The translations under genes were made by a program, and so were the position numbers. A DNA stretch of 64,000 bases from Nostoc calcicola FACHB-3891 (GTDB lineage: Bacteria; Cyanobacteriota; Cyanobacteriia; Cyanobacteriales; Nostocaceae), in contig NZ_JACJRQ010000014.1 of the NCBI RefSeq assembly GCF_014697355.1, forward strand, positions 124,001 through 188,000. Reading direction: 5' to 3'. Of the stretch, positions 1 through 8,961 are shown piece after piece. The notes beneath the pieces are model-generated. The model worked only from the letters and a program-made list of their open reading frames with translations. It was not told the origin of the DNA and ran no database searches. How positions within the stretch are numbered: position 1 is the first letter of the stretch; each line of letters starts with the position of its first letter.

Positions 1-979
1 GGAATTCAGGTGTCCATTGTTGCTGTGTTTTTTCTCGTCGCCATGCTAACAAAGCCTCATCTTGCCATTGTTGCTTGGCTACAAGTGAGTAAGTTTCACG
101 CATCTCTGGATTATTAGCAAAATAGTCCCGAACTTTTTGAGCTTGAGCTAGACAATTGGTTTCATCATTCCAATAGTCTTGCTGTACTTGATTGAGATGT
201 TCGCGGTTTTGCTGGCGATAAGTTTCGTTATTGTCATAAAATTCTCGCCACTTAGCAGTCATATAGGCTTTGTAAGCTGTCGAAGCCCATTGTATTTTAG
301 CCTGTTGTGACAAAATCTCCCGCGTTTGGGGCTGTTGCATTCTTTGGCTCATCTTGGCGCGGAATTCCTTGCTTTGACGAGTTTTACGACTCTTTTCAAT
401 TACATCTTGGCGATGCAGTGTTTGTTCAATGTGAGCGCGGTGTATTGCTAGATGTGCTTCGGCAGATAACCGCTGTAAGTTCGTGGGGTTATTATTATGC
501 TTGTTGAAATCAAGATGATGGCAATGTTCCCCGTCTTGGAGTTGGTAAATACCTAAAGAGCGATTATACCAATCTGCTAACAAATGGGTAAATAGCCAAG
601 AATCAGAACGTGGGTTCCAAACCATCTCATAACCATCAATGGTAATTCCTGGTTTACTTGTATCAGATAACTGACGATACAAGGGCATCAAAGAATCATT
701 TGATGTTAATGATGCAGCAGATTTGTAGCTGCCATCGCGTAGCATGAAGCGGTGATCTGGCGTACAAATGATTGTTTCACCGTTATCTAATGTCACTTTG
801 ATAACTTCAGCATTTGCTTTAGTTATTCGAGGATTGATAATGCGTTCTACGCTGATAGTGCCGTTATGACGGATGGTGTAGCAAAAATGCTCTTTCCCTT
901 CTTGTTGTTCAGCGACAATTTCTTTAAAACTAAGGTTACGCCCATCAGCCAATGCTACAAGTGTATCACCATGAAAACA
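1..979 (-). other. GyrB intein with HNH homing-endonuclease domain (partial)
   Basis: In-frame protein insertion immediately after the GyrB EGDSAGG motif. It begins [13 protein letters not shown], a typical intein block A with the nucleophilic Cys1. Block B is visible as CTPDHRFM (about 760-790). Further in, the translation reads [19 protein letters not shown] (about 460-530), an HNH-type endonuclease motif with paired His and the Asn-rich zinc-finger-like half. The insertion site is the one used by the known Synechocystis GyrB intein. The window ends before the C-terminal splice junction (block G, His-Asn), so splicing competence cannot be judged. Confidence 0.93.
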
Positions 980-2293
980 TCCGCCGGCTGAGTCGCCTTC
1001 CACGATGAAAATCTCTGATTCGCCGGGATCGCGGGAACTACAATCTGCCAATTTACCAGGTAATGGCGAAGATTCGAGTACCGATTTGCGTCTGACTAAT
1101 TCCCGTGCGTGACGCGCAGCTTCTGCGGCTTTGAAAGCTTGGATAGCTTTATCTAAAATCGCATCAGCCACACTGGGGTGAAATTCTAGGTACTCGGTGA
1201 GGACTTCTCCCACCAAGGAATCCACAATACCGCGAACTTCGGTGTTACCGAGTTTGGTTTTAGTTTGTCCTTCAAATTCTGGATCGGGGACTTTTACAGA
1301 AATTACCGCTGTTAAACCTTCGCGGACGTGTTCGCCACTGAGGTTGGGTTCATTTTCTTTAATTTTATTTCGTTTGCGGGCGATCGCATTTAATGTCCGA
1401 GTCAGAACTGCTTTCAACCCTTCTAAGTGCGTACCACCATCCACGGTGCGAATATTGTTAGCAAAACCTAGCACATTATCCGTATAAGCATCAGTACACC
1501 ATTGCAAAGAAACTTCCACTTGTACGTTGTTCCGTTCCCCCTGCACATAGATAATTTCTTCATGCAGTGGTTGCTTTTCACGGTTCATGTAAGCAATGTA
1601 CTCTTTAATGCCACCCTTGTATTCGTAGGATTCTACCTTGGGTGTATCACTTTTCAGTAATTCCAGACGGTGGTCAGTAAAGGTAATTTTGACACCAGCA
1701 TTCAGATAGGCTAATTCTCGTAGGCGACCTGATAAAGTGATGTAATCAAACTCAATACTAGTAGTGAATATTTGGGTATCTGGTTTAAAAGTGACAGAAG
1801 TTCCGGTTCTAGCTTCTTTGTAAGGCTTGACTTGGAGATCGGTAACTGGAATACCCCGTTCATAGCGTTGGATATGAACTTTTTTATCTCGCCAAACTGT
1901 AACTTCTACAATCTCAGACAGGGCATTGACGACAGAAATACCAACTCCATGCAATCCTCCAGAAACTTTGTAGCCACCGCCGCCAAACTTACCACCGGCG
2001 TGCAGTACCGTCATCACGGTTTCCAAAGCCGATTTCCCGGTACGCGAGTGAGTATCGACGGGAATACCGCGACCGTCATCTGTTACAGTCACAGAACCGT
2101 CAGCGTTGATATCCACCTCTATATGAGTGCAATGACCAGCCAAAGCCTCATCGATTGAATTGTCCACCACCTCGTAAACTAAATGGTGGAGTCCTCGCGG
2201 CCCGGTGGTACCAATGTACATTCCTGGTCGTTTGCGGACGGCTTCCAGACCTTCCAGAACTTGAATCTGATCGGCACTGTAACTGCTCGTCAT
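1..2293 (-). CDS. gyrB: DNA gyrase subunit B, 5' part, interrupted by an intein
   Basis: ATP-dependent type II topoisomerase subunit that drives negative supercoiling with GyrA. The frame opens at 2293 ([19 protein letters not shown]) and stays open to the left window edge, so it is partial. The N-terminal GHKL ATPase region is recognisable near the start (RPGMYIGTT, then [12 protein letters not shown]). The Toprim motif EGDSAGG ends at codon 438 (about 980-1000). Directly after it the frame continues into an intein beginning with Cys at 977-979, described separately; the remaining Toprim and C-terminal extein must lie beyond the window. The start follows the gyrase B consensus and needs no alternative. 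Confidence in identity is very high. Confidence 0.97.
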   Translation of the reverse strand, partial: MTSSYSADQIQVLEGLEAVRKRPGMYIGTTGPRGLHHLVYEVVDNSIDEALAGHCTHIEVDINADGSVTVTDDGRGIPVDTHSRTGKSALETVMTVLHAGGKFGGGGYKVSGGLHGVGISVVNALSEIVEVTVWRDKKVHIQRYERGIPVTDLQVKPYKEARTGTSVTFKPDTQIFTTSIEFDYITLSGRLRELAYLNAGVKITFTDHRLELLKSDTPKVESYEYKGGIKEYIAYMNREKQPLHEEIIYVQGERNNVQVEVSLQWCTDAYTDNVLGFANNIRTVDGGTHLEGLKAVLTRTLNAIARKRNKIKENEPNLSGEHVREGLTAVISVKVPDPEFEGQTKTKLGNTEVRGIVDSLVGEVLTEYLEFHPSVADAILDKAIQAFKAAEAARHARELVRRKSVLESSPLPGKLADCSSRDPGESEIFIVEGDSAGGCFHGDTLVALADGRNLSFKEIVAEQQEGKEHFCYTIRHNGTISVERIINPRITKANAEVIKVTLDNGETIICTPDHRFMLRDGSYKSAASLTSNDSLMPLYRQLSDTSKPGITIDGYEMVWNPRSDSWLFTHLLADWYNRSLGIYQLQDGEHCHHLDFNKHNNNPTNLQRLSAEAHLAIHRAHIEQTLHRQDVIEKSRKTRQSKEFRAKMSQRMQQPQTREILSQQAKIQWASTAYKAYMTAKWREFYDNNETYRQQNREHLNQVQQDYWNDETNCLAQAQKVRDYFANNPEMRETYSLVAKQQWQDEALLAWRREKTQQQWTPEF

Positions 2294-2613
2294 GTAAACT
2301 CTCCTGATGCGTGGGGTTGAACTCGCCTAAAGGCAAATAAAAGTAAAAACACTCCAAAATTGTAACACAAAAGCCTTGCTGGCGTCTGTAGGGCATTTTC
2401 AAGAGAAGTTTATACAGGGGTTGCAGTCCCGTTGGAGAGGGGTGAGGGGGATGAGGGGGCAGGGGAGGCAGGGGGGGCAGGGGGAGTGTGGGGAGTGTGG
2501 GGAGAGTTTGGAGAATATAAAAGAATATAAAAAAGCTTCCCACACCTTCCACCCTCCCACACCTCTTCCCCATGCCCAATGCCCAATAACCAATGACCAA
2601 TGACTAATGACTA
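2294..2613. repeat. gyrB-miaA intergenic region with purine-rich low-complexity tract
   Basis: Divergent intergenic region between gyrB (minus) and miaA (plus). From about 2431 to 2515 the plus strand is a G-rich run built from units such as GGGGCAGG and GTGTGGGGA. It is followed by a pyrimidine-rich stretch and by short CAATGAC / TAATGAC tandem units that lead straight into the miaA start. Such tracts are common between Nostoc genes. Promoters for both genes should lie here, but no convincing -35/-10 pair was identified. Confidence 0.6.
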
Positions 2614-3528
2614 ATGACTAAATTGATTGTAATTTGTGGGGCAACGGCAACGGGTAAGTCAGGGCTGGCTTTGGCTTTGGCGATGCGGTTAGGTTCAGTA
2701 ATTCTCAGTGCTGATTCACGTCAAGTTTACCGTGAGTTTGATATTGGCACGGCTAAGCCAACTATCGCTGAACAAAAATTAGTGCCGCACTATTTAATAG
2801 ATATCTGCGAGCCGACAGACACGATGACAGTAGCAGACTACCAACAGCAAGCGCAAGCCTTAATTAATTCTCTCTCATCTCCTTCATCCCCCCCACTCTT
2901 CATGGTTGGTGGTACTGGTTTGTATATACGTTCTGTTGTCCAAGGGATGAAAATTCCTCGGGTGGCACCGCAAAGTGAATTGCGATCGCAACTGGAATCT
3001 CTCGGTCAAAATCAACTCTATGCAATGTTACAACAAGTCGATCCCGTTGCCGCACAAAAAATTCATGCTCATGATTCGGTGCGAACTTTACGAGCGTTAG
3101 AAGTATATTACGTAACTGGATACCCGATATCAGAACAGCAAGGGGAAAATCCGCCAAATTATCCGATTTTGCAAATAGGTTTAGATTGCGATGTTGAAAA
3201 ATTTGGCAGTCGTATTCAAAAGCGTACCGAACAAATGATCGCAAATGGTTTGGTTGCTGAAGTGGAATATCTTTGTCAAAAATATGGTGCTGATTTGCCT
3301 TTATTGAATACTTTAGGCTATCAAGAAATCAAGCAATATTTAGCTGGGGATATTTATTTGGAAAAAGCAAAAGAATTAACGGTTTTGCATACAAAACAAT
3401 TTGCCAAGCGACAACGCACTTGGTTTAGAGCATATCAACAAATTGAGTGGTTTGATGCGGACGATCGTGATTTATTAGAGAAGGTTTGGCAGAGAATAAA
3501 TGAGTTTATAAATTGCACGAGTTCGTAA
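2614..3528 (+). CDS. miaA: tRNA dimethylallyltransferase MiaA
   Basis: Transfers a dimethylallyl group to N6 of A37 in tRNAs that read codons starting with U. The 304-residue protein opens MTKLIVICGATATGKSGLA, giving the P-loop GATATGKS at residues 9-16. It continues with LSADSRQVYREFDIGTAKPT, the family's substrate-binding Asp/Ser/Arg/Gln block, and later NTLGYQEI and HTKQFAKRQRTWFR, the C-terminal MiaA signature. Length matches the family. The ATG follows a short-repeat region with no clear Shine-Dalgarno. It is divergent from gyrB and ends just before a strong hairpin shared with the convergent Uma2 gene. Confidence 0.96.
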   Translation: MTKLIVICGATATGKSGLALALAMRLGSVILSADSRQVYREFDIGTAKPTIAEQKLVPHYLIDICEPTDTMTVADYQQQAQALINSLSSPSSPPLFMVGGTGLYIRSVVQGMKIPRVAPQSELRSQLESLGQNQLYAMLQQVDPVAAQKIHAHDSVRTLRALEVYYVTGYPISEQQGENPPNYPILQIGLDCDVEKFGSRIQKRTEQMIANGLVAEVEYLCQKYGADLPLLNTLGYQEIKQYLAGDIYLEKAKELTVLHTKQFAKRQRTWFRAYQQIEWFDADDRDLLEKVWQRINEFINCTSS

Positions 3529-3546
3529 GATTTTTTTTGCTCATGC

Positions 3547-3573
3547 AAAGACGCAAAGTTTTTTTGCGTCTTT
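3547..3573. terminator. Bidirectional terminator between miaA and the Uma2 gene
   Basis: AAAGACGCAAA (3547-3557) pairs perfectly with TTTGCGTCTTT (3563-3573) across a T-rich loop, directly between two convergent genes. The flanking T runs would serve either strand. Called from base pairing and position only. Confidence 0.65.
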
Positions 3574-3584
3574 ACATCAGTGTT

Positions 3585-4310
3585 TTAGATAGTGTCGGGA
3601 TCAATGCCCATAGCTCGTAGTCTTTCTGCTAAAATTTGGGCGCGTTGTTCTGATTGAGAAACACGTTGTTCAGCTTCGGAAGCGCGTTGTTCTGCTTGGG
3701 AAGCGCGTTCATCTCCAGTTGGTAAAACAGTTTTATCTTGGTAGCACCAGCGTAACCAATTATCCTGTCTACCTTCAAATTCACCTTCCCATAAAGTTAC
3801 ACCTAAACCCACTTGTTCTAACCAAGTTTCTTCACTTTCAAAGTAACGTCTTCCCCTGAGCTCATAAACGCGTAGTAATTTTTCTCCTAATTGCTGATTA
3901 GGGTCATATACGATGTAGTAACTAGCCCGCATATGTTCATAAATTTGCAGCTTTTTGCCCAGTTCATCACCTTCTTTGTTAGATACAATTTCGAGGACAA
4001 CTTCGGGAGGTTTACCAAAACGCCAAACCATATAACAACGATTTTGTTTTTCCCACCAATTTTCAGGCACTTGCACATCCAAGCTGAGAAAGACATCAGG
4101 TACAATGGGAGGCTGAAGGTCTGTGTAGTAAATGCCCACATTAGCTTCTGCTAAAAAAGTCTGTTGTAGAGAACTGTAAAGAGAACTCACTAAAAGGCGT
4201 TGTTGTTTTTCCAAAGCAAAATTGTCTACAGGTGTATCATCTTCAGTTACTAACTGGTTGGCATCTGGCACATAGTAATCATCATCATTGATTAAAAGTT
4301 GATTAACCAT
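3585..4310 (-). CDS. Uma2 family (DUF820) putative endonuclease
   Basis: A 241-residue member of the Uma2/DUF820 family, a PD-(D/E)XK nuclease-fold group greatly expanded in cyanobacteria with largely unknown function. Visible core: PDVFLSLDVQVPE (catalytic-type Asp), VVLEIVSNKEGDELGKK (Glu and following Lys), then YEHMRASYYIVYDP. The C-terminus after about residue 195 is a short coiled coil of repeated ASQAEQRASEAEQR units ending RAMGIDPDTI, a tail often seen on this family. The ATG at 4310 fits the family start. It converges on miaA and shares its terminator. No toxin or antitoxin partner is adjacent. Confidence 0.85.
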   Translation of the reverse strand: MVNQLLINDDDYYVPDANQLVTEDDTPVDNFALEKQQRLLVSSLYSSLQQTFLAEANVGIYYTDLQPPIVPDVFLSLDVQVPENWWEKQNRCYMVWRFGKPPEVVLEIVSNKEGDELGKKLQIYEHMRASYYIVYDPNQQLGEKLLRVYELRGRRYFESEETWLEQVGLGVTLWEGEFEGRQDNWLRWCYQDKTVLPTGDERASQAEQRASEAEQRVSQSEQRAQILAERLRAMGIDPDTI

Positions 4311-4418
4311 GACTGTACCCAGTATTTGAAAGCGTTATTTCTAGATTAGTTCATTGGAGATGGAAAAGTGCATTGACTCAATATTTTATACTAAAAAAAT
4401 TGTGAGGAGTAGTCATCA

Positions 4419-5003
4419 ATGGAATCTTTTTCAGAACTTATGAAACTTTCTAGGCTGCTAAATGATTTCAAACAACCCTGGTTCATAGCAGGTGGATGGG
4501 CGATAGATCTTTTTATAGGAGATGTAACTAGGGTACATAAAGATATAGAAATCGCAATATTTAGGAAAGACCAAAGCAGCCTACGAGAATATTTATTTGG
4601 CTGGAAATTTAGTAAGGTTGTTAATGGAAAAATGGACTCTTGGAATGAAGATGAATGGCTAGAATTACCGATACATGAAATTCATGCTCATACTAAAAAT
4701 ACCTTCTTCTCGGAACTAGAGATTCTCTTGGATGAGTCTTCAGAAAGTGAGTGGAAGTTTCGCAGAAATCTTAATATTGCACGTCCATTATCAATGATTC
4801 GGTTACGTTCTGATATTGGTCTACCGTTCCTTGCTCCGGAAATTGTACTCTTATACAAAGCCAAGAATCCCAGATCTAAAGATGAAGATGATTTTTATCG
4901 TGTATCCAGGTTACTTGATGAAGAACGTCAAGTTTGGCTTAAGCAAGCAATAACACTGTGTCACCCTGGACACCATTGGCTTGGAGAACTTCACGCTAGC
5001 TGA
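4419..5003 (+). CDS. Nucleotidyltransferase-fold protein, aminoglycoside-adenylyltransferase-like
   Basis: A 194-residue protein with the polymerase-beta-like nucleotidyltransferase core: FIAGGWAIDLFIGDVTRVHKDIEIAIF at residues 22-48, in which GGWA is the glycine signature and H-x-D-I-E supplies the metal-binding acidic pair. A later helix-rich region includes APEIVLLYKAK. This layout is that of the family containing aminoglycoside 2''- and lincosamide nucleotidyltransferases, but most such chromosomal proteins in environmental bacteria have no known substrate. The ATG is preceded by TGAGGAG at about 4402. No neighbouring resistance or mobility gene supports an acquired-resistance role. Confidence 0.78.
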   Translation: MESFSELMKLSRLLNDFKQPWFIAGGWAIDLFIGDVTRVHKDIEIAIFRKDQSSLREYLFGWKFSKVVNGKMDSWNEDEWLELPIHEIHAHTKNTFFSELEILLDESSESEWKFRRNLNIARPLSMIRLRSDIGLPFLAPEIVLLYKAKNPRSKDEDDFYRVSRLLDEERQVWLKQAITLCHPGHHWLGELHAS

Positions 5004-5045
5004 AGAGGAGTGCGATCGCTATTTCCGCGTATAGAATCTGTGTTC

Positions 5046-5435
5046 TTACTCCCATATCCTTTGAACTGGATATACATCAAAGATTGAATCTACACTTAAC
5101 AAGGGTATCTTTTCAACTATTGCCTGAGCGATTAAAATTCGGTCAAAAGGATCGCGGTGATGGCTTGGTAAAGCTTCTAAAGCATAGATATGAGTTAATT
5201 CAATAGGTAATATTTCTAGATTATTCACTCGCTGTTGAGTTTCGATGAAATTAGGAAGCGACGAGCTTAAATTTAGCTTACCAAGTTGAGATTTTATTTG
5301 TAATTCCCAAAAACTAGCCATACTAACTACCCAAAAATTGTTAGTATCAATTAATAAGTTTCTAACTCTCTGAGATAGTTTTTCTGGGTTTCCTGCTGAT
5401 CAAATAATTACGTGAGTGTCTAAGAACAGTTTCAT
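5046..5435 (-). pseudogene. VapC-like PIN-domain toxin with an in-frame stop codon
   Basis: Read from the ATG at 5435, which overlaps the antitoxin stop by four bases (ATGA), the protein is MKLFLDTHVII, then TGA (5400-5402), then SAGNPEKLSQRVRNLL and a normal PIN domain with SMASFWELQIK, DPFDRILIAQA and LLSVDS. PIN toxins of this subfamily normally have Trp at the stop position, so one G-to-A change (TGG to TGA) explains the defect. A restart at the internal ATG at 5321 would give 91 residues but omit the first catalytic Asp (residue 6). The toxin is therefore probably inactive unless the stop is suppressed or is a sequencing error. Confidence 0.85.
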
Positions 5436-5668
5436 CCCTCACTTTCACCTAACCAAAACTCATCAGGTAAAGGATCATTAAAATCATCACTCATCCAAAT
5501 CTCACCTTGGTTTAAACCTAGTACCCGTTTCTGGGGTGATTTTTGGGGCTGATGATATTTTTTTGAGAGAAATTCAACAAAATCCAGCACCTGTTGTTGC
5601 TGTTCGGGTGCTAAGGTTTGCAGCTTGGCAATTAATTTTGAAGTGATATCTACAACTTGGAAAGTCAT
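5432..5668 (-). CDS. DUF2281-like antitoxin of a VapBC-type pair
   Basis: A 78-residue protein whose N-terminus (LIAKLQTLAPEQQQQVLDFVEFLSKKY) has the Leu-rich pattern of the small DUF2281 antitoxins. The C-terminal half contains RVLGLNQGEIWMSDDFNDPLPDEFW, the acidic and aromatic toxin-wrapping tail typical of these proteins. The stop overlaps the start of the PIN-domain toxin by four bases, so the two are translationally coupled. The antitoxin frame is intact while its toxin is interrupted. The start is the ATG at 5668. Confidence 0.8.
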   Translation of the reverse strand: MTFQVVDITSKLIAKLQTLAPEQQQQVLDFVEFLSKKYHQPQKSPQKRVLGLNQGEIWMSDDFNDPLPDEFWLGESEG

Positions 5669-5865
5669 CTCACCCTCTCTTGTTGAATCTCTGATTCTAT
5701 CTTACTTTTAATCACACATCGAAATACGTAGACGTTGCATCAGCTTGTTGTCAGACATTGCCTCTTACTCCTCACTCACGAGCTGCTATTCTTGCAACAA
5801 TGGTAATTACAGCCATATCAACCAGCTACAACAGACTTAAACATCTACCTTTAACTGTAAAACCT

Positions 5866-7338
5866 ATGCTCACCCAAGATAAAAAACAACGTAACTGGAA
5901 GCCCATTATCAAAGCATTCGAGGCTGTTCTTGGCAAAAATGGTGTAGTGCAACGCCGCGAAGAACTTATTACCTATGAATGCGACGGTTTAACCGGCTAT
6001 CGTCAACGTCCGGCTGTAGTAGTTTTACCTAGAACTACAGAACAAGTTGCCGAAGTTGTGAAAATATGCAACCAATATTCTATCCCGTTCATCGCACGCG
6101 GTTCAGGCACCGGTCTATCTGGCGGCGCTTTGCCGTTGCTAGATTCGGTTTTAATTGTCACTTCTTTAATGCGGCAAATCCTCAGCATTGATTTGGAAAA
6201 TCAACGTACAGTTGTTCAACCAGGGGTGATTAATAGTTGGGTAACACAGGCTGTTAGTGGTGCTGGTTTTTACTATGCTCCCGACCCTTCCAGTCAAATT
6301 ATTTGCTCTATTGGCGGGAATATTGCCGAAAATTCTGGTGGGGTACATTGTCTCAAATATGGCGTGACTACTAACCACGTTTTAGGATTAAAAATTGTCA
6401 CGCCGTTAGGGGAAATTGTTGATTTAGGCGGACAAATTCCAGAGATGCCTGGTTACGATTTAACTGGTGTTTTTGTTGGTTCGGAAGGCACTTTAGGTGT
6501 TGCCACAGAAATTACTTTGCGAATTCTCAAAAGTGCAGAATCAATTTGTGTGCTGTTGGCAGATTTCACTAGTATTGAAGCTGCTGGAGCAACTGTTTCT
6601 GACATCATCAGCGCCGGAATTATTCCTGGTGGGATGGAAATGATGGATAATTTTAGTATCAACGCCGTTGAAGATGTTGTAGCAACTAATTGTTATCCCC
6701 GCGATGCTACTGCTATTTTGCTAATAGAAATTGACGGTTTAGAAGTTGAAGTTGCAGGCAATAAGCAGCGAGTTACAGAAATTTGTCAAAAGAATGGTGC
6801 GCGGAATGTCACTTCTGCTAGTGACCCAGAAACGCGATTGAAATTATGGAAAGGACGTAAAGCGGCTTTTGCTGCTGCTGGTCATTTAAGCCCAGATTAT
6901 TATGTACAAGATGGTGTGATTCCCCGGACTCAATTGCCTTATGTGCTGCATGAAATTGAGATGTTAAGTGAGCAATATGGTTATCGAGTTGCTAATGTGT
7001 TTCACGCTGGTGATGGTAATCTTCATCCGTTAATTCTGTATGATAATTCTGTGGCTGGGGCATTAGAGAAAGTGGAAGAAATGGGAGGAAAAATTCTTAA
7101 GCTTTGCGTCCAAGTCGGTGGTAGCATTTCTGGCGAACATGGCATTGGTGAAGAGAAAAAGTGCTATATGCCACAGATGTTTAGCAAAGTTGATTTAGAA
7201 ACTATGCAATGGGTACGCCAAGTTTTTAATCCTCAAGGGTTAGCAAATCCTGAAAAAATATTTCCCACACCACGAACTTGTGGTGAAGCTGCAAATGCAT
7301 TGCCTATTAAGCAATTTGAAGGTGTGGAAAGATTTTAA
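5866..7338 (+). CDS. glcD: Glycolate oxidase/dehydrogenase FAD-binding subunit GlcD
   Basis: FAD-dependent oxidation of glycolate to glyoxylate, the first step of photorespiratory salvage. The start at 5866 (MLTQDKKQRNWKPIIKAFEAVLG) gives 490 residues, the usual family length; the frame is open back to 5758, but the extra 36 residues are not GlcD-like. Visible are the FAD_binding_4 core (PFIARGSGTGLSGGALP, APDPSSQIICSIGGNIAENSGG, GSEGTLGVATEITLRI) and the C-terminal FAD-oxidase signatures (VFHAGDGNLHPLILYD and SGEHGIGEEK). No glcE or glcF follows, which is common in cyanobacteria where GlcD-like dehydrogenases act alone. Related lactate dehydrogenases cannot be excluded. Confidence 0.9.
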   Translation: MLTQDKKQRNWKPIIKAFEAVLGKNGVVQRREELITYECDGLTGYRQRPAVVVLPRTTEQVAEVVKICNQYSIPFIARGSGTGLSGGALPLLDSVLIVTSLMRQILSIDLENQRTVVQPGVINSWVTQAVSGAGFYYAPDPSSQIICSIGGNIAENSGGVHCLKYGVTTNHVLGLKIVTPLGEIVDLGGQIPEMPGYDLTGVFVGSEGTLGVATEITLRILKSAESICVLLADFTSIEAAGATVSDIISAGIIPGGMEMMDNFSINAVEDVVATNCYPRDATAILLIEIDGLEVEVAGNKQRVTEICQKNGARNVTSASDPETRLKLWKGRKAAFAAAGHLSPDYYVQDGVIPRTQLPYVLHEIEMLSEQYGYRVANVFHAGDGNLHPLILYDNSVAGALEKVEEMGGKILKLCVQVGGSISGEHGIGEEKKCYMPQMFSKVDLETMQWVRQVFNPQGLANPEKIFPTPRTCGEAANALPIKQFEGVERF

Positions 7339-7349
7339 GAAGGAGTTAT

Positions 7350-7462
7350 ATAGCGATTTCCAGTTAAGTGAGGTACAGATAATATTTTGAAACGCAAAGG
7401 GACGCAAAGTAAAGCGCAGAGGTACGCAGAGATTTGTACCTCAGGAGACTAGGAAACGCTAT
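7350..7462. repeat. Miniature inverted-repeat element, TAGCG-nTTTCC family
   Basis: Terminal inverted repeats ATAGCGATTTCC (7350-7361) and GGAAACGCTAT (right end near 7462), each flanked by TA. The core holds GACGCAAAG and GCAGAGG short repeats. The same ends recur at 29055-29160, 53604-53696 and 62765-62857. No coding capacity. Confidence 0.65.
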
Positions 7463-7722
7463 AAGTTAGGAGTTAACAGTATAAACACGATTAATCCTTG
7501 TCTGTACAAGAGCTAGGAGTTAGGAGTTTATCAGGTTTGGGCATGTTAGGTATATTCATAACCCAAATTTGGTTCGTATTCTTTAACTATTCTGACTCCT
7601 GAATTCTGGATTCTGAATTCTGACTCCTGATTTAATCATCATTTCTTCACATATTCCGGAGAATTACAATTTGATTTTGTAGTTATATATAATGTAGCGA
7701 TCGCACTTGGTAACGTTGACAA
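7463..7722. other. Intergenic region with short direct repeats
   Basis: Contains GTTAGGAGTTA-type heptamer repeats (near 7465-7535) and several GAATTCTGA / GACTCCTGA units (7590-7632). A GCGATCGC HIP1 site lies at about 7698. The promoter of the downstream hydrolase is presumably here, but no clear elements stand out. Confidence 0.5.
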
Positions 7723-8961
7723 ATGAATCAGGTTGCACGCCGTTTTTTTTCTTACTTGCTGTGTTTGGGATTAGTAATCACCATAACATTTTTTTCACAC
7801 TCTTCAGGCTCAGTTTATTCTCAAAAAACAAGTCCTTTAAGTACAGAAATCCGCGGTGTTTGGCTGACTAATGTTGCTAGTGGTGTACTATTTGTCCCTT
7901 GGGGTATTAATCGCGCTCTCAATCAATTATCGGCTCTCAATTTTAATACAATTTATCCTGTAGTTTGGAACAGAGGGCATACTTTTTATCATAGTGCTGT
8001 AAGCAAAATGACTACAGGTTCAGATACTCAACCTTTACTGAAGTTTATGCATGGTGGACAAGATGTTTTAACAAAGATAGTTAGACTTGCCAAAAATAAA
8101 GATTTGAGAGTTATTCCTTGGTTTGAATATGGGTTTATGACGCCGCATTATTCAGAATTAGCAAGGCGTTACCCTGACTGGTTGACAATTGGACAAGAAG
8201 GTATCAACTCTATTCAAGATACTCCACCAGAAGAAATTGACAATGGCTTAGTGAATAAGCAAGCTTGGTTAAATCCTTTACATCCGCAAGTGCAAGAGTT
8301 TATCCAAGGGCTAATTGTAGAAGTAGTCAAAAATTACGATGTGGATGGTATTCAACTTGACGACCACTTTGGAATGCCTGTACAGTTTGGTTACGATCGC
8401 TTCACTATTGAACTTTATCAGCAAGAACATCAAGGCAAAAGTCCCCCAAGTAATCCTTTTAATTCAGAATGGATGCGTTGGCGAGCAGACAAAATTACTG
8501 ATTTCATGGCAGAAATCTATCAAGCCGTCAAGGCAGTTAAACCGAAAGCTAAAATATCTTTGTCTCCCAACTACCAAGCTTTTGCCTATAAATACTATTT
8601 GCAAGATTGGGAAAATTGGGTAAAAAAAGGTTTAGTGGATGAGTTAATTTTGCAGGTATATCGAAGTGACAAAAAATCTTTTATCGCTCAACTCGAACAA
8701 CCATCTGTGAAATTAGCCCAAAGTCTAATTCCAGTAGGAATTGGTATATTAACGGGAACAGTTCATAATCCAGTCAAAATTCCCCAAATTGAAGCACAGG
8801 TTCAAGCAGTACGCGATCGCAATTTTGACGGAATCTCCTTTTTTTACTGGGAGAGTCTGTGGGGTTACATTGTACCTGAATCACCCCAACAACGACGCAA
8901 AGCTTTTCTTGATATGTTTGATACTAAAGCGAAAAGATTATTACAACTCAAGAAAGTTTGA
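7723..8961 (+). CDS. Secreted GHL10 (DUF187) family glycoside-hydrolase-like protein
   Basis: A 412-residue protein with an N-terminal signal or anchor (YLLCLGLVITITFFSHSSGS, residues 11-30), followed by the GHL10 TIM-barrel signature EIRGVWLTNVASGVLF and LNFNTIYPVVWNRGHTFYHS. Further motifs are VIPWFEYGF, WLNPLHPQVQEFI, YDVDGIQLDDHFG (probable acidic catalytic or binding residues) and DGISFFYWESLWG. The family is related to glycoside hydrolases acting on peptidoglycan or exopolysaccharide, but substrates are mostly untested. The ATG at 7723 begins a normal signal sequence. Its stop overlaps the start of the next gene (TGATG). Confidence 0.88.
   Translation: MNQVARRFFSYLLCLGLVITITFFSHSSGSVYSQKTSPLSTEIRGVWLTNVASGVLFVPWGINRALNQLSALNFNTIYPVVWNRGHTFYHSAVSKMTTGSDTQPLLKFMHGGQDVLTKIVRLAKNKDLRVIPWFEYGFMTPHYSELARRYPDWLTIGQEGINSIQDTPPEEIDNGLVNKQAWLNPLHPQVQEFIQGLIVEVVKNYDVDGIQLDDHFGMPVQFGYDRFTIELYQQEHQGKSPPSNPFNSEWMRWRADKITDFMAEIYQAVKAVKPKAKISLSPNYQAFAYKYYLQDWENWVKKGLVDELILQVYRSDKKSFIAQLEQPSVKLAQSLIPVGIGILTGTVHNPVKIPQIEAQVQAVRDRNFDGISFFYWESLWGYIVPESPQQRRKAFLDMFDTKAKRLLQLKKV

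Noticed and set aside
2148-2600. 150-codon minus-strand frame overlapping the gyrB start
   Set aside because: Its N-terminal half translates a purine/pyrimidine repeat (Leu/Pro runs) and the remainder is an out-of-frame reading of gyrB.
4419-5003. Acquired antibiotic-resistance gene
   Set aside because: The nucleotidyltransferase fold is clear, but no mobility gene or resistance neighbour supports it, and chromosomal homologues usually have unknown substrates.
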